Assembly (NCBI GenBank): GCA_027946555.1
Contig: JAPEVC010000221.1
Location: 1-57,448 of the forward strand
Direction of reading: 5' to 3'
DNA length: 57,448 nt
Source of the DNA: Gnomoniopsis sp. IMI 355080
Lineage: Eukaryota; Ascomycota; Sordariomycetes; Diaporthales; Gnomoniaceae
How positions within the stretch are numbered: the first letter of the stretch is position 1; every line of letters begins with the position of its first letter. Positions 23,401 to 34,687 of this stretch are shown one piece after another. Under the pieces are notes generated by a model that worked only from the letters and a program-made list of their open reading frames with translations, made no database searches and was not told the DNA's origin. Made by a program: the position numbers and the translations under genes.

Positions 23401-26118
23401 TCTTTCCAAGTTTATGCTGGCGAGATCACCTAGCTTGGCCAGAGCAAAGTGATCTGTCTGTAGGGGCCCCGATGACACCAAAGCCTTGGGCTTCCTGAAC
23501 GTAGGCGATTGAAGCTGTGTGTTCTCTTCTGAGATTGTCTCGGGCCGCCCGTCTCGTTCGGCAGGAGGCTGATCAGATTGCGGCCGCTTCTCCAACAGCC
23601 CACAGACGGCATTTACAACCTCCAAAAATGCATCATTTGGAAAATCAATCGTGCTCTCAAAAAGCCTGGATGCTGCGGTCTCCACGGATTTGATCTCTGT
23701 GCCAAAATTGGCGAGCAGAGTACTGGCCTCCTTGTCGGCGTTCGGGTCTGGACCTTTGGCAGCAATTGGCGTTCTACCCGCAGCCTTGGCTGTAGCGAAT
23801 AGAACAAAGTCAGCTTGCTGCAACGTTTCCAGTACGATCTGCCATGAAGTAGATAGTGTTGGCCCTAGGGCGATGCCAAGGTTTAGCAAAGCCCTCAGGC
23901 ACAACAAATTGCGAGTATTCAAAGCCGTTGCACTGGCATCAAATGACTGCGACCGTGACTTGTCTGGTGTGTTCCCTTGGCTGACAAGATTTTCAACACT
24001 TAGCAAGCCTCTAGCGTTGCCCAAAATACTATTGCCGGCGGACTCGGAAGCCGGTGAGGAAGAAGGCTGCCTAGACTGGCCAGCATTGAGGCAAGCTGTG
24101 AAGACGTTAGGAGGTACAGCAGCTTTGCCTAGTGTCGTTAGGAAAGCGTCTCGGGGCGTAGCCAGCTGAAGCAGACCAGCGACGTGGGCAAATCGCTGAA
24201 ATGCTCGAACCAGGCCATGATAATATTCGGAGTCAAGAGCGGCGTAAAGGAAGGTGGAGCACGTTGCGAGGATAGCCGGCCAGCACTCATCAATAATCGC
24301 AGCGCACGTCTCAATCTCGGAGGATAAAGGATGCTCCTTAAGAGTAAGGGGGTTGACAGGAACGGGGTTCTTTTTAAATGACGAGGATCTGTCAAGCGTG
24401 GACGGACTATCGGACCGGTCTTCACTCCCTTCAGAAGCTGGGCCTGGTTTACCACGTCGTCGATTTCGGTCACCAGGTACCGTGAGAGGTAGTATGAACT
24501 TGGCCAAACCTTCAGAGAGCGAGGTGATGCAAGCCAGAGTCAGGCTGTATACGTAGGATTCGGGTATCCCGGGCGGGTCGGTCTTGTCGAGCTGATCAAT
24601 GCAAGGGACACGCATGGAGCTCCAATGTGTGCTAATGCCCGTATCGTGGGCATTGCCTCCAACTGTGCCCGCGATTACGGAGACACTGACTCCGCTAGCA
24701 TCCAACACAGCCTGGTCGGCAGAAGTCGAGTAGGGATTTGCGACAGGAATGGTGGACTGATGACCGAGACCAATCACGACAGGCTTTTCCGTGCTCACGC
24801 GAACAAAAGTAGCAGTCAGGCTCTTGAGGATGTCCTTCTCGCCGTGCTTGCGATCGAACATCCGGAAGATGCGTCGAATTAAAGCCGGCTCGGCAAAGAT
24901 GCCCCGAAAGACTTCCATACAGAGCGACCTCTTCCATAACGTCGTGTCTTGGTCCAGTATTTGTGTGAGGATATCTAGGGCTTCGCCGCTCTCCTTGGGT
25001 ATTAGAGCAAGATGCCGTCTCAGTAGAGTGTACAAAATTCGAAACAGTCTGACAGAAGCGGCGAAATTGGGTTTCGCGGAGAGCGTTTTGATGATGAATG
25101 GCATGACCTTAGTACGGAGGATATTGACCTGCTCAGGATGGGTGGCAAATATGGCGGCATGATTGGTCAGGGCTGATTCTATCAACTCGAGTCCAAAGGT
25201 GTCTCGTAAGCCAGAGAATCTGAGATACTCGGGCCGTTGGGACTGTGTCAGGAGACATAGGTCGTTGAATATGCGATAGGCGTCCAGAGCGGCCGCCTTC
25301 AGCTGAACAGTTCCCTCCTCGGCAGGAGCTTCTCCGACGAAAGGGGCGTCGGGGATTTTATCCTCGGCGACGACCTTTTCGAAGACAGAGACGATGAGCT
25401 GCTGCAGGGTAGCAGCGGAGGTGTTGTTGACAATAGCATTTTTGCTCGATTGTAAAATGAAGCAGATGTTGAGCGCCGTTACCAGTAGGTCATCCTTGAT
25501 ATCTGTTGAGTAATTCTGCAAAAGGGAAGGAAGAGCCTGGAGGATCTTGAGCTGGACATCAAGCCCTGCCGAAGTACTCTCACGAAGAGCCTCAAGAGTA
25601 GGGCTCAGTTTGGACCTGGGCAAAGCCTTGGAAACTATGAGCCGATGCAAACAGACAATAGCGATACCAGTGAACTTTGCATTCTTGGTACCACATGCTA
25701 TTATAAAAGGATTGGCAAAGTTGGTACTTTTCGAGAGCTCTACGCATTGCTGCAGTCAGCCAGTTGCTCATTGCCCATTTTTTGCCACGGACGCCTCCTT
25801 GGAAAAGGGAGGTCCCATCGTGAAGGATAGGGACTGGATTTGGAGCTTTTCAATGCCTGGGTTCTCTCGAAAGAAGGATCTGTATACTGTGGTAGAGGAA
25901 AGGAAGGTTGGCTCACCTGCACCAAATTGAGCCTCGTTGGAGACCCGGAGGCTTTTGAGTTCCTCGAGGGATTTCTCGGCGGCCTGATTCACAAAGTCAG
26001 CAAATAAAAGTTTGGTTGTATTGAGTTTGGTTTTTCCTACCTGTCTGAGATCTTGGTGCTTCCGCTTGCTCTCCGTGATCAGGTTGTTGAGCTCCGTTGT
26101 GAGGAGTTGGGCGGACAT
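20490..26118 (-). CDS. MON2: MON2-like Golgi/endosome trafficking protein
   Basis: Large scaffold related to the Sec7 Arf-GEFs but without a Sec7 catalytic domain. MON2 works with DOP1 and the flippase NEO1 in Golgi-endosome traffic. Exons are 26118-26041, 25983-25917, 25739-22810 and 22691-20490, giving 1758 residues, near the size of known fungal MON2. The N-terminal DCB region is diagnostic: L-I-T-E-S-K-R-K-H-Q-D-L-R-Q joined to A-A-E-K-S-L-E-E-L-K, then (next exon) F-A-N-P-F-I-I-A-C-G-T-K-N-A-K. The rest is alpha-helical HEAT-like sequence, with a Ser/Pro/Asp-rich loop near 900 residues before the end of exon 3. All four junctions preserve frame. The third exon must start after the AG at 25741-25740; the AG at the nearby CTGCAG breaks the frame. 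Confidence 0.9.
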
Positions 26119-26676
26119 GGTGGCCTTTCGAGGGAGCAGGTGCGGATCTTGTGGTCATGACATTGTATAGTTGGAGGGATGCTAGGTGACTTGTATGGTT
26201 CAAGGCAGCTGCATCTTAAGATGATGATCACTCTCAAGTCATTCCTTGACCTGCGTGAACTGTTGTTGTCGAGGAGTGTCAACACTTACATAAGGCAGTA
26301 AGTACAGTAGGTCCTTAGGCCAGGGGTTGAAGCCAGATTGAGGGATCCTCCTGAGCGCGCGAACCCGTGTAGGTCGTTGAACGCGCAAGGTCAAGGGTTC
26401 GGGTCGGGCTGCTTACTAAGTAGCATGATGTAGGCGCATGCCCTTGTCGCGGGGTCCTACGATGAAGCACTGCTGTTTCCATGCCCCGCCTTACGTCCCA
26501 GGTTGGGCTGCCGTGCTTGTCCGAGTCCCGGCATATTCCAACTGACAACAAATAGCTAGTCTTCATTTGTGCTGCCCAATATCAGCCACCCTCTCCTTTC
26601 TACTTTTTTCGGACCCCCCTTCGACCCGCCTTTCTTCTCTCAGTATTTTCCTGCACCTCTCCACAGCCGAACGACC
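26119..26676. other. Divergent promoter between MON2 and MMS2
   Basis: About 560 bases with start codons facing outward. The part before the MMS2 gene is CT-rich (26580-26650), typical of a fungal core promoter or leader. No coding sequence is supported. Confidence 0.5.
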
Positions 26677-27360
26677 ATGAGTGCTGTTGTTCCGCGTAAC
26701 TTCAAGCTCCTTGCTGAGCTTGAGAAGGGCGAGAAGGGGCTTAGCGGTGGTATGTTGCCGTTCCGATCCGTGGGAGCTTCAACCTAGATCCAGGACTGAA
26801 TTGTATGTGTCGCAGGTACTTGCTCGTACGGCCTGGAGAGTGACGACGACATCTCTATGACGCATTGGCGGGGAACCATCCTCGGACCTCCTCATGTACG
26901 CCAGCTCCACACAAGCCGGGACATGCTTCAACATTTTGACTTCTTTTGTCCGAGAAAGAGAAACGGATATGGCTGCCAGTGCTTACGATGAGATAGGGAC
27001 ATCACGAGAACCGCATCTACGAGCTCAAGATTGAATGTGGTCCCGACTACCCGAAGAAACCACCAGTGATCCACTTCTGCAGCCAAGTTAATCTCCCTGG
27101 CGTCGACCAAACTACCGGACTTGTTGACAAGAACGCTATGGGCGGTGATTTGAGGGACTGGGAGAAGAATGCAGTGGATCCGTCGCCCAGGGCGCAGACG
27201 AAGGTCACCATCGAGGCTGCCCTGACCTCGATAAGGCAGTCAGTATAGTGGAAACTGCGCTACGGGACGGCTAGATACTGACAAATTACGATGTAACAGC
27301 TCGATGGAACTGAACAAGAAACTGCCTCAGCCTCCCGAGGGCAGCAGGTATAAGGAGTAG
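26677..27360 (+). CDS. MMS2: Ubiquitin E2 variant MMS2
   Basis: Catalytically inactive partner of Ubc13. The heterodimer makes Lys63-linked ubiquitin chains in error-free post-replication DNA repair. Exons are 26677-26749, 26816-26895, 26997-27238 and 27300-27360, giving 151 residues. The signature runs through the joins: PRNFKLLAELEKGEKG, M-T-H-W-R-G-T-I-L-G-P-P-H, E-N-R-I-Y-E-L-K-I-E-C-G-P-D-Y-P, and the C-terminal N-K-K-L-P-Q-P-P-E-G. As expected of a UEV there is no H-P-N tripeptide and no active-site Cys. The third intron uses the donor GTCAGT at 27239. The next possible donor, GTATAG at 27243, would break the frame. Confidence 0.93.
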
Positions 27361-27928
27361 ACTGAGCTGGACAAGCTTATATTCAGCTAGACATTGCTGT
27401 TTGCAGCAGCCACCCTCGCATGCAGCTGGCCGGGAGTGTACTGGCTCCAGGCTGGTCTCACTATGTCAACTTGAGCCAATACGAGAAATATGTCAAGACA
27501 AGATAAGTTGAGGAGGTGGTCGCTTGGGCATGGGGTTTTTGTCGAAAAAGGGTCCATGGCGACTGGAACGGCGTACCCTTTGGTTTTGTGTCACGATTGC
27601 ATTTTCAGGAGGGAAAGAGGACTCAGGATTGGGTGGTATCTACGGCGTAGATCTGGTGTCAATTGACTGTTCTACAAAATTATTGCAGTCTTGCACCTAT
27701 TCCCGTGAGTACAAGCAGCTGCCTCGCTCGCTGTTTGGGGGTGGGGGCAGCTAGTGTGTATAGACATGGGGTGGGACCCTGGTCTGAGCGGCCGACGTCA
27801 ACAGGCGTCGCCAAATTTTGAGACTACAAAGACCAATTCCAACGCTCCAGTTCATGTCGCACTCGTCGTACGTCTCATGGGACTGAATGGCCTATAGCCT
27901 CGAGGCAGCTCGCATCCGGACCAAATGA
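27361..27928. other. Intergenic region between MMS2 and the LYR gene
   Basis: Both neighbours are on the plus strand. It holds the MMS2 3' end and the promoter of the LYR-motif gene. No further feature is recognised. Confidence 0.4.
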
Positions 27929-29081
27929 ATGCCGTCATTCTATGTTCCAGCCCGCGACTCGCGGCATAGAGCAGCATGTATGCATAATACCCCCCTACAT
28001 CCTCGTCACTGACACCAGCTAAATCCTGTCTTCCCCAGGCTTCGCTCTCTACCGCGCACTCCTGCGCCAAGTTCCACGTATCTCTGTCCCAGCAGACCTC
28101 ACCTCGCGGTCCGACTGGATCCATCCCATCACCTACCTCATTCGGAGCGGTTTCTGGCGCAACAGAGTTGATACCAGCCCTCGTCTGGTCACCTCGGCCC
28201 TACAGTCAGGCTATCGCTTCCTGACCATCCTTACCCGGGCACAAGATGCCTCTTCCGCGTCCCACGCCGAAGTGGTCAAGTTCCTGCGCGACCGCCAGAA
28301 AGCATTCCCGCCTCCACGACCGCCGCCCGCCGCCGCCCCGCCCAAGCCATGCCCGACTCCACTCCTGACGAAGGTCAGCGAGCCTGGCGAGCGGCCAGTG
28401 TACAAATCTACTGTGCGGCCCCTGCCGCTGTCCAAAATTTCGGGTGGTACGCGCAAAGTCCCTGTTTTTGTGGATGCACAAGGCATTCCATTCCTGCGTA
28501 TAGGAAAGCCCGAGTCTCACTCGCATGCGAATTTCCTGAAACGCAAAGCCATGCGACGACAGGAGCGGATCACTCACTTCCAGGAGCTATACGAGGATCG
28601 GGTTCAAGAGGCTTCAGAAGAGGATCAGTGGGAAGCCACCCTATTGAAGCTCGCGAAACGCGAAAGCGTAACAATAGCTGATGTAGTAGGCAAGGGCGGC
28701 ACTGGACAGAAAATGAAAAGTGGTAACCAGCTTCGGCTTCAGCAGACAGAGTCCGGCACATATGAGTGGAATATGAGGGAGTTTGGTGTCAATTATTTGG
28801 CTATGAAGTTGAGGGACGAAATGGTGGACATGCAGGCTAGAGCCACGGCAATGTTGGATCTCGTTGATGAAGAACGGAGACTCGCAGAGCTAGAGAAAAG
28901 GGAGAAGAAGGAGAGGAGAAGGGCGGCGAGGGAGGATAAGGTGAGGGAACGCAAAGGCGAGGGCTGTACGGATCAGGGGCCTACAGACAACCATCCCACT
29001 GGGAAGCACGAGGTTCCGTCTTCCGGAAATGTCTCCAAGGACGAATGGGCAGGGCATTTCGTCACGCAGGGGAGGCGGTAG
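27929..29081 (+). CDS. LYR-motif (complex 1 LYR, Cup1-like) protein
   Basis: Likely mitochondrial protein of the LYR superfamily, whose members serve respiratory-complex assembly, the mitoribosome or Fe-S delivery. Exons are 27929-27977 (49 bases) and 28039-29081, giving 363 residues. The splice gives R-H-R-A-A-C-F-A-L-Y-R-A-L-L-R-Q, with the LYR tripeptide at 20-22. R-S-G-F-W-R-N-R and S-G-Y-R-F-L follow further on. The middle is Pro-rich (PPPRPPPAAAPPKPCP). The C-terminal half is charged and helical, with a stretch of Glu/Lys/Arg (EKREKKERRRAAREDK). At 363 residues it is far longer than minimal LYR proteins of 80-120 residues. This fits the fungal group named after fission yeast Cup1, but I rank that only as likely. 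The start at 27929 is chosen because it alone supplies the R-H-R block before the LYR helix. Confidence 0.85.
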
Positions 29082-29312
29082 GGTCAACAGATACCAGGCA
29101 CGAAAGTGAAGGCTCAGGATACCCGACTCTGAGAGAGGTGGGGCTACATACGTTGTAACGTGGTATAATGTGTGCAATTCCCAGCTCATGTCTATTCCTC
29201 AAGAATGCCAATATTAATTCCTCTATCTACCAGTTCTACGCCAGATTAATGTGGGATTGCCATTGTCCCACGTGTCCAGATACCTACCATAGTATTGGGA
29301 AACGAAGCTTCC

Positions 29313-31438
29313 TCAGAAGTTGAGACCGCTATCGTTCCTTGTGGCCTTCCAAAAAGCCTTATTGACATCTACTTGACGGAAAGCTGGTGTTCGTCCGAGA
29401 CAGACGGCATTGCTCAACAGTTCTAGAAACTACGTCACTAATACTTTCCGGACCGGGAAGATGAGTAGAGACAGTCAAACTCACCTCCAATGAAAACATC
29501 AACATTGAGCGTAACAATTTCTTTCTGATTCGCGAATGAAATCTTCGCATCATTTGAGTGACCCATTGAATTCGTCGTCGGTTGAGTAACCGCAAGCGCT
29601 CTTCCACCCATCCAGCTCCCATCCTCCGCGGCCATCATCGTCGTCTCTGATGTCTTGCCCATCGGTGGCGGCATTCCCGGCGCCCATTGTCTATGCGAAT
29701 CGTTCGACTGCTGCTGTTGCAGGTCCTCGAGCCACATCACGTCAACCTCAGCCGTGACATAATCCTGCCCAGGCTGAATGCACACTCCGTGAGACTGGAG
29801 ATACAGCTCCACCTCATCGGGTTCGAAAAAGTCCCCCTGAAACCCGGGCAACGTGATTCGCATAGTCGCATCGAGATGCTGATCACGCACCTCCGTGGTC
29901 GCCGTATTGAACGGCCCCATGGCAAAGCTGGTCCCAAAGGCATGTTTCGCCACGTCGGCCGTTCCCTGGTTCCCTACTGGTTTGTCCTGTTGCTGAGCGC
30001 CCATCTGGTGCTGGCCGATGCCTCCTAATGCCCAGAATGGGGCACGCCAGTCGTTGAGCGATTCCTCCCTCGTTTTCTCGAGGCACTTGTGCACGCGCTC
30101 ACGGATTTGCTCGACGGACTCATAGTGCAGGCAGAAGCCAAAGATCCTGGCCAAAATGTCATTGGGTGGATTGGGCATCGAGCTGAGCCGGTAGGCGAGC
30201 TCCAGACTACTGCGCTGAAGGCGGCGGCCAAAGGTCGCTTCGACGTAGGCCAACGTTAGGGGAGTGGGCAGGGAATTCGACGGTGAGAAGGTGGGGGTCG
30301 TGATGATGGGCGTGGCATTCTGTTGTTGGGCGGATCGCACGGCACCTTGGGGCGGAAAAGAACCATGGGTATGCAGGTCGGCGGGGAAGCTGGCGTTGTC
30401 AAAAGTGGACATGGAGGTGATTCCGTAGCCCAAAGGAGCTTTTGTCAAGGCTATTTGGGCCGCTGTAGGGGTAGAGACGTCGGGCATAGCAAGAGTCGGC
30501 TCTATCTGGGTCGTCTCCTCGTCGAAAGTATAGCCCCAGACTGAGCTGCCCGTGGTCATCGGCGGAGCCCTAACAGCGTCTGGAGAAGTTGTTTTCTCTG
30601 GCTGTTTTCCCAAAGATTTCTCGGAAGGCCCTGTATCTTTTCCGACACTTGGGGCACGACTGTTCTCTCCGCCACTTTCACTCGTCTTCTTGGCGAGCAT
30701 TAAAATCCTTTCTGTTGTGGATTGAAGTTCTTGTGCAAACGCAGGGATCTTCTCCAGAACCCCTTGGCTGATTGCGAAGTCGTGAAGCTTCATAAACGCA
30801 TTGCTCATCTCTTCCTTCGCCTCTTGGAGGACTCTAACCTCATTCTCAAGCGTCTGGAGAGCATTTTCCTTGCGGTTCCGGTAAGCTCGCTGGGCCAAAC
30901 GAATTTGTGTGCGCCGTCGCTACGGTGTGTCAGCTTTAGCCAAAGACGACAATATATCGCTGCGAGGTGAAAGCGAGGTAGGAGGGTCTAGGAGATATAT
31001 GTTTGGTGCAGTTACTACAAGGGAAGGGCAGACCTAATGCTTGTTGTGCAGGCCCTGCCAATGATGTCGGGACGCACGTGCAGCAGACCGCATACCTGGG
31101 GAAAGAATGTTGTTGACGATGGGCTTGAAGGAAAACTAGACATGAAGACAAAATGATCATGTACCTACTTCGGCAGCATTCTGATCTGTTGTATCCAGCC
31201 GAGGCCGACCTCTGGCCTTCTTTGACTGTTCATCTACACCTGCATCCTCCCCATCCTCACTTTCTTCTTCAACGGGCTCCGTCACAATGGGTTTTGGCCT
31301 TTTCTTAGCCCTTTTGCGTGGTCCTTCTTCACTACGTGCTGCAGGACTCCTCTTCACCTTCTCCGTCTCCTCGCTCAGACGAAGGTCAGCCGCGCCAACA
31401 TGCTGCTCCCCACTGAGATTGGGAGGATGGGAAGGCAT
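29313..31438 (-). CDS. bZIP transcription factor, Yap-like basic region
   Basis: Nuclear DNA-binding regulator. Exons are 31438-31169, 30919-29485 and 29422-29313, giving 604 residues. The first exon has a basic cluster (RKRAKKRPKP, about 41-50) and an AT-hook-like R-G-R-P-R (76-80). The second exon opens with the basic region R-R-R-T-Q-I-R-L-A-Q-R-A-Y-R-N-R-K (91-107). This fits the Yap pattern Q-x-x-x-A-Q-x-x-F-R with Tyr for Phe. A leucine zipper follows (L-E-N-E-V-R-V-L-Q). The centre is Ser/Thr/Pro/Gln-rich. The last exon is short but needed: it gives E-L-L-S-N-A-V-C-L-G-R-T-P-A-F-R, which looks like a conserved C-terminal module of such factors. Reading through the donor at 29484 would give a different tail ending at 29438. 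The regulon cannot be inferred. Confidence 0.88.
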
Positions 31439-32948
31439 GAGGTCGTCCTAGACTCTCGCGTCTAAACTAGCGCGGTTGATGTCGTGCCCTCCGGCCCTTG
31501 CTAATATAAGGTCTGGAGTGGGACACGGCTGGTGCCGAACCAAGCAAGGGTCGTCCACGGATGGCTGTCTCAAGCTGCCTGTGACGAAAAGACGTGGAGC
31601 TGTAACATAGGGTGGCTGGTGACACTGATCAAGTCAGTATGGCAAGGATCCTCGTGTATTCTGATATAATACTTGTGAATATCAGAAATAGACGATGGCT
31701 CAGACTCAAGATCTCGGCCGTAGCTAGTTGATATCTTGAACCGTGCCTAGGAAATCCAATCCCCCAATTCAATACTTTGCACAGTACAAGTCTAGCAATG
31801 AGGATGCTACCGGCAATAGGATCCTAGCTACTGGTATATCATGTAAGCTAGACAATCTTAGTCGGCCATACCTAGCGATATAGGCACCGCATGTCTTCAT
31901 CGAGGATGGACGGGGTTTGGTACCTAAAGTCTACCACGCCTACGAAAAATATGTCAAGCAACGCCAGCGTACTCGGAATCGGGCACTTTCCACAAGCTTC
32001 GGCTGAGTACTTGTTGAAAGCACAATCACCTCTGGGTCATGGAGAGAGCATGGCTTCCAAGACATCTGCCATCCAACCTCGGGTGTTGTTGATCCTTACT
32101 GCCTGTGATTAGCCACCAACTTGTGAGTCGATAGAAAGCTGGAATTGGTTGGAAGTGGTCCGTGAATATTTGTGAGACCTTGGCAATCCACTGGGTGGAG
32201 CCGAATAACATGCGCTATCACTTTCCAGCCATAATAACCCAGCAATCCGATAAGATATGATACTGCGGATTTACACCGGACATAACAAAGTGCCCTCGCA
32301 GTCTCGCGACTGACAGTGCACATACGAAGGCTCAGCGAGGTTATACAGTACAGTAGGGCTACACCAGACACAGTTTTCACTGTATCAAGGCTCCACACGT
32401 ATCCGACAGTGCCTGCACACGCGTGACGCAAGCATGAGATCATGATTTTAATGATGCCTGAGGAATATCTGCAAGTACCATTGATTGAGCAGCGTATACC
32501 ATATACGATATATAATCTTGGGTAGCCTGATCGCGACTCGAGGACACTAAGTATATTGTGGAATGTTTTGCGTGTGTCTCTAAGGAGGATTGCTTTGAGA
32601 GGGTGATGGCTTCCAAGGTTACCAAGGCGATCATTTATGGAACGAGATCCTTGAATTGATCACTTGGGGGATAATTGCTTATAATGTTACCCGCAGTACC
32701 TGATGAACCGTAGAAAGCACACTAACAAAATACATACAGATGTGCAAATTGCGTACTTTTGCCATCTTTAGCCCAAGCCACTAGCTTCAACCGGGCCTAG
32801 GATTTATAGTATGACAAGTCAAAGCTTGGTATTTACAATCTGACGAAAGAACTAATGACATCCCAAGACCACTATAACAAATATGCTCAGGTACTTGCCA
32901 GTGACGGCCGAATTATGCAAGGGTCAGCCCAAAGACAGTCCACGATGC
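31439..32948. other. Intergenic 1.5 kb
   Basis: It lies between the bZIP gene start and the xylanase gene end. It is AT-rich with many TAT and CTAG words. Short open frames here have no recognisable product. The part nearest 31439 should hold the bZIP promoter. Confidence 0.4.
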
Positions 32949-33988
32949 TCAAGCGGGCGTAGTGACCGTGATACTGGCCGATCCAGCGCTCCTGTATCCC
33001 TCGGTGGCCACAATCATGTAGTTGTGAGTTCCTAGAGTCATGCCAGCATTGGCCCAAGCGTTGAAGAAGTTGCCTGTTGTGACAGTCCCACCGGTCCGCT
33101 TAGATCGACGAATAGCCCAGTACTGGTTGAAAGTCTGGGTTCCGTCGATAGATGGTGCGTTGGTTCGGGTAGTCTGGTACAAGTCGTAGGTACCACCTGA
33201 AGCAAGAAGACACCATTTAGTAAAGAGGCGAAACAAGAGGCCCAGCTTCTTAGATGAGGAGACTTATGAGCAGAGCTTTTCGTTTCAAAATACTTACCAT
33301 CAGACGTGACTGTGCCCTTGGACGCAGCACCTGACGAAGGATTATACTCGCCAAAGTTCTCGAGAATATAGTACTCGACCAGAGGGTTGCGGGTCCAACC
33401 GTACACACAAAGGTACTAGGAAGCGGACAGAGCTTGTCAATAAACTCCGGACTGTCATTGTTGATACAGGACGATACTCACAGCGTTACCATTGTTGACT
33501 GGGCTCCACGTTCCCGTGTATGAGATGGTCTTCGGACCACCTGGGTTCCAGCCTGGGTCTTGGTCAGCTTGCCCCGAGACTCACACCACGTCGTACTTGG
33601 ACATAAAAGGCGGAAGATCCTCCCCTTACCTTTGCCTCCTACGAAATTACCCTATGATTATAAAGTCAGCTTCACCCTCTAGAAGATACATCCTAGGTCG
33701 TTCACCTACTCCACTTTGCCAATTAACGCTATAAGAGCCACCAGCTCCGTTGGTGTATGTCACAGGTGAAGCTCCATCTGTCCACCAGCTATAGAAGTAG
33801 CCATTGTTCGTGCCACTAGAACTAGGTGTCGACTGGCGTCTCATGAGCTCGAACATGGCTTCAATGCGTTCTGTCTCAGTGGAGTTGACCGACGTGTCAT
33901 CGAAGTTGACCTCGGCTGTGTCCAAGGGCACGGCAAAGACACTCGAGACAGCGCTCATCGCTGCGAGAAGGGTAGTGAAAGAGACCAT
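32949..33988 (-). CDS. GH11 endo-1,4-beta-xylanase, secreted
   Basis: Extracellular endoxylanase that cuts beta-1,4-xylan in plant cell walls, with a beta-jelly-roll fold. Exons are 33988-33710, 33651-33630 (22 bases), 33552-33482, 33415-33298 and 33196-32949, giving 245 residues. Signal peptide residues 1 to about 19, then a propeptide ending at a dibasic site R50-R51 before Q52. The GH11 core starts NGYFYSWWTDG. The catalytic nucleophile is Glu138 in P-L-V-E-Y-Y-I and the acid/base is Glu229 in V-A-T-E-G-Y-R-S. The micro-exon encodes G-N-F-V-G-G-K and is required to link S-V-N-W-Q-S-G to G-W-N-P-G-G-P-K. There is no carbohydrate-binding module. The promoter has a TATA box and GGCTAA sites, fitting xylanase regulator control. 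Confidence 0.93.
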
Positions 33989-34106
33989 GTTGAAACTTGG
34001 CCTGGCTGAAATAATATCGCAGAAAAAACACCTTTATTGACTCTGGTAGTTAACTGAAGGCTGATTTGAAATAATGAAGATCACTTCGGGTGGAATCCAA
34101 GGGGGC

Positions 34107-34120
34107 CTTATATATTAGCC
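34107..34120 (-). promoter_or_regulatory. TATA box with adjacent GGCTAA site, GH11 promoter
   Basis: On the minus strand GGCTAAT (34120-34114) overlaps by one base a TATATAAG box (34114-34107), about 119-132 bases upstream of the xylanase start. GGCTAA is the published core of XlnR/Xyr1 sites. Binding here is inferred. Confidence 0.5.
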
Positions 34121-34325
34121 TTGAGGATATCAATAAATACACCTTGTATCAAACACATCACGAGCAATACGCCCCTTGAATTTATCCGTACGTGGTTGTG
34201 CGCTCTGCTCTCCTGTATATGGAAGCCAAGACCACCGGCAAATCCCAAATATACAAGTCAGTCACCAAAGCGTACTTGAAACAATGTCATTTACGATTTC
34301 AGCGGTGGCCAAGAACATCTCCATC

Positions 34326-34358
34326 TTAGCCTGTCGTTTCTTAGGGTCGTCAGGCTAA
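34326..34358. promoter_or_regulatory. Inverted pair of GGCTAA sites upstream of GH11
   Basis: TTAGCC at 34326-34331 (GGCTAA on the minus strand) and GGCTAA at 34353-34358 (plus strand), 21 bases apart, about 340-370 bases upstream of the xylanase start. Inverted GGCTAA pairs are a known arrangement for Xyr1/XlnR. Confidence 0.4.
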
Positions 34359-34591
34359 CCTGAAAGGAAAATTCCAAGACCTCACTTTACTTGGCTCCGG
34401 CTTGGCTGTGGAGACTGAGATGAATCAAGTTGGCCCCTTTACCCGTATCCCGGGATACAAATGATTGGATTGAAACGGACTGAAATCTCGTAGTGAAAAT
34501 ATTATGTGCAATTTTGTACACATCCGTGTTCTCTCATAAAACCTCAGACTTCGTCGCTGCGAGATACTATTCCGGTTACGATGTTGCGGCC

Positions 34592-34601
34592 TAGGTACCT
34601 A
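34592..34601. repeat. Dispersed palindrome, rotated form TAGGTACCTA
   Basis: Perfect 10-base palindrome with the two half-sites in swapped order relative to the copies at 4698 and 9337. Confidence 0.65.
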
Positions 34602-34687
34602 AGTAATGAACTACCATCAAGACATGCTCACTCCCCGAGCCACCAATTGCGAAGAAAAATATGTACTCCTTGTGCAATCCAAGATTT

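Larger units (their letters stand above)
33989..34687. other. Xylanase upstream region
   Basis: Promoter of the GH11 gene (minus strand), backing onto the 3' end of the SCP2-hydrolase gene. It carries the TATA box, several GGCTAA-type sites and a rotated palindrome at 34592-34601. No gene is seen. Confidence 0.45.

Noticed and set aside
26390..26420. GGTTCG-containing stretches considered as tRNA T-arms (also near 48060)
   Set aside because: The flanking bases do not form a T-stem or acceptor stem; no cloverleaf could be drawn.
29438..29484. Read-through C-terminus of the bZIP protein (ending at 29438)
   Set aside because: A good GTGAGT donor lies here, and splicing to 29422 gives a longer, conserved-looking C-terminal block.
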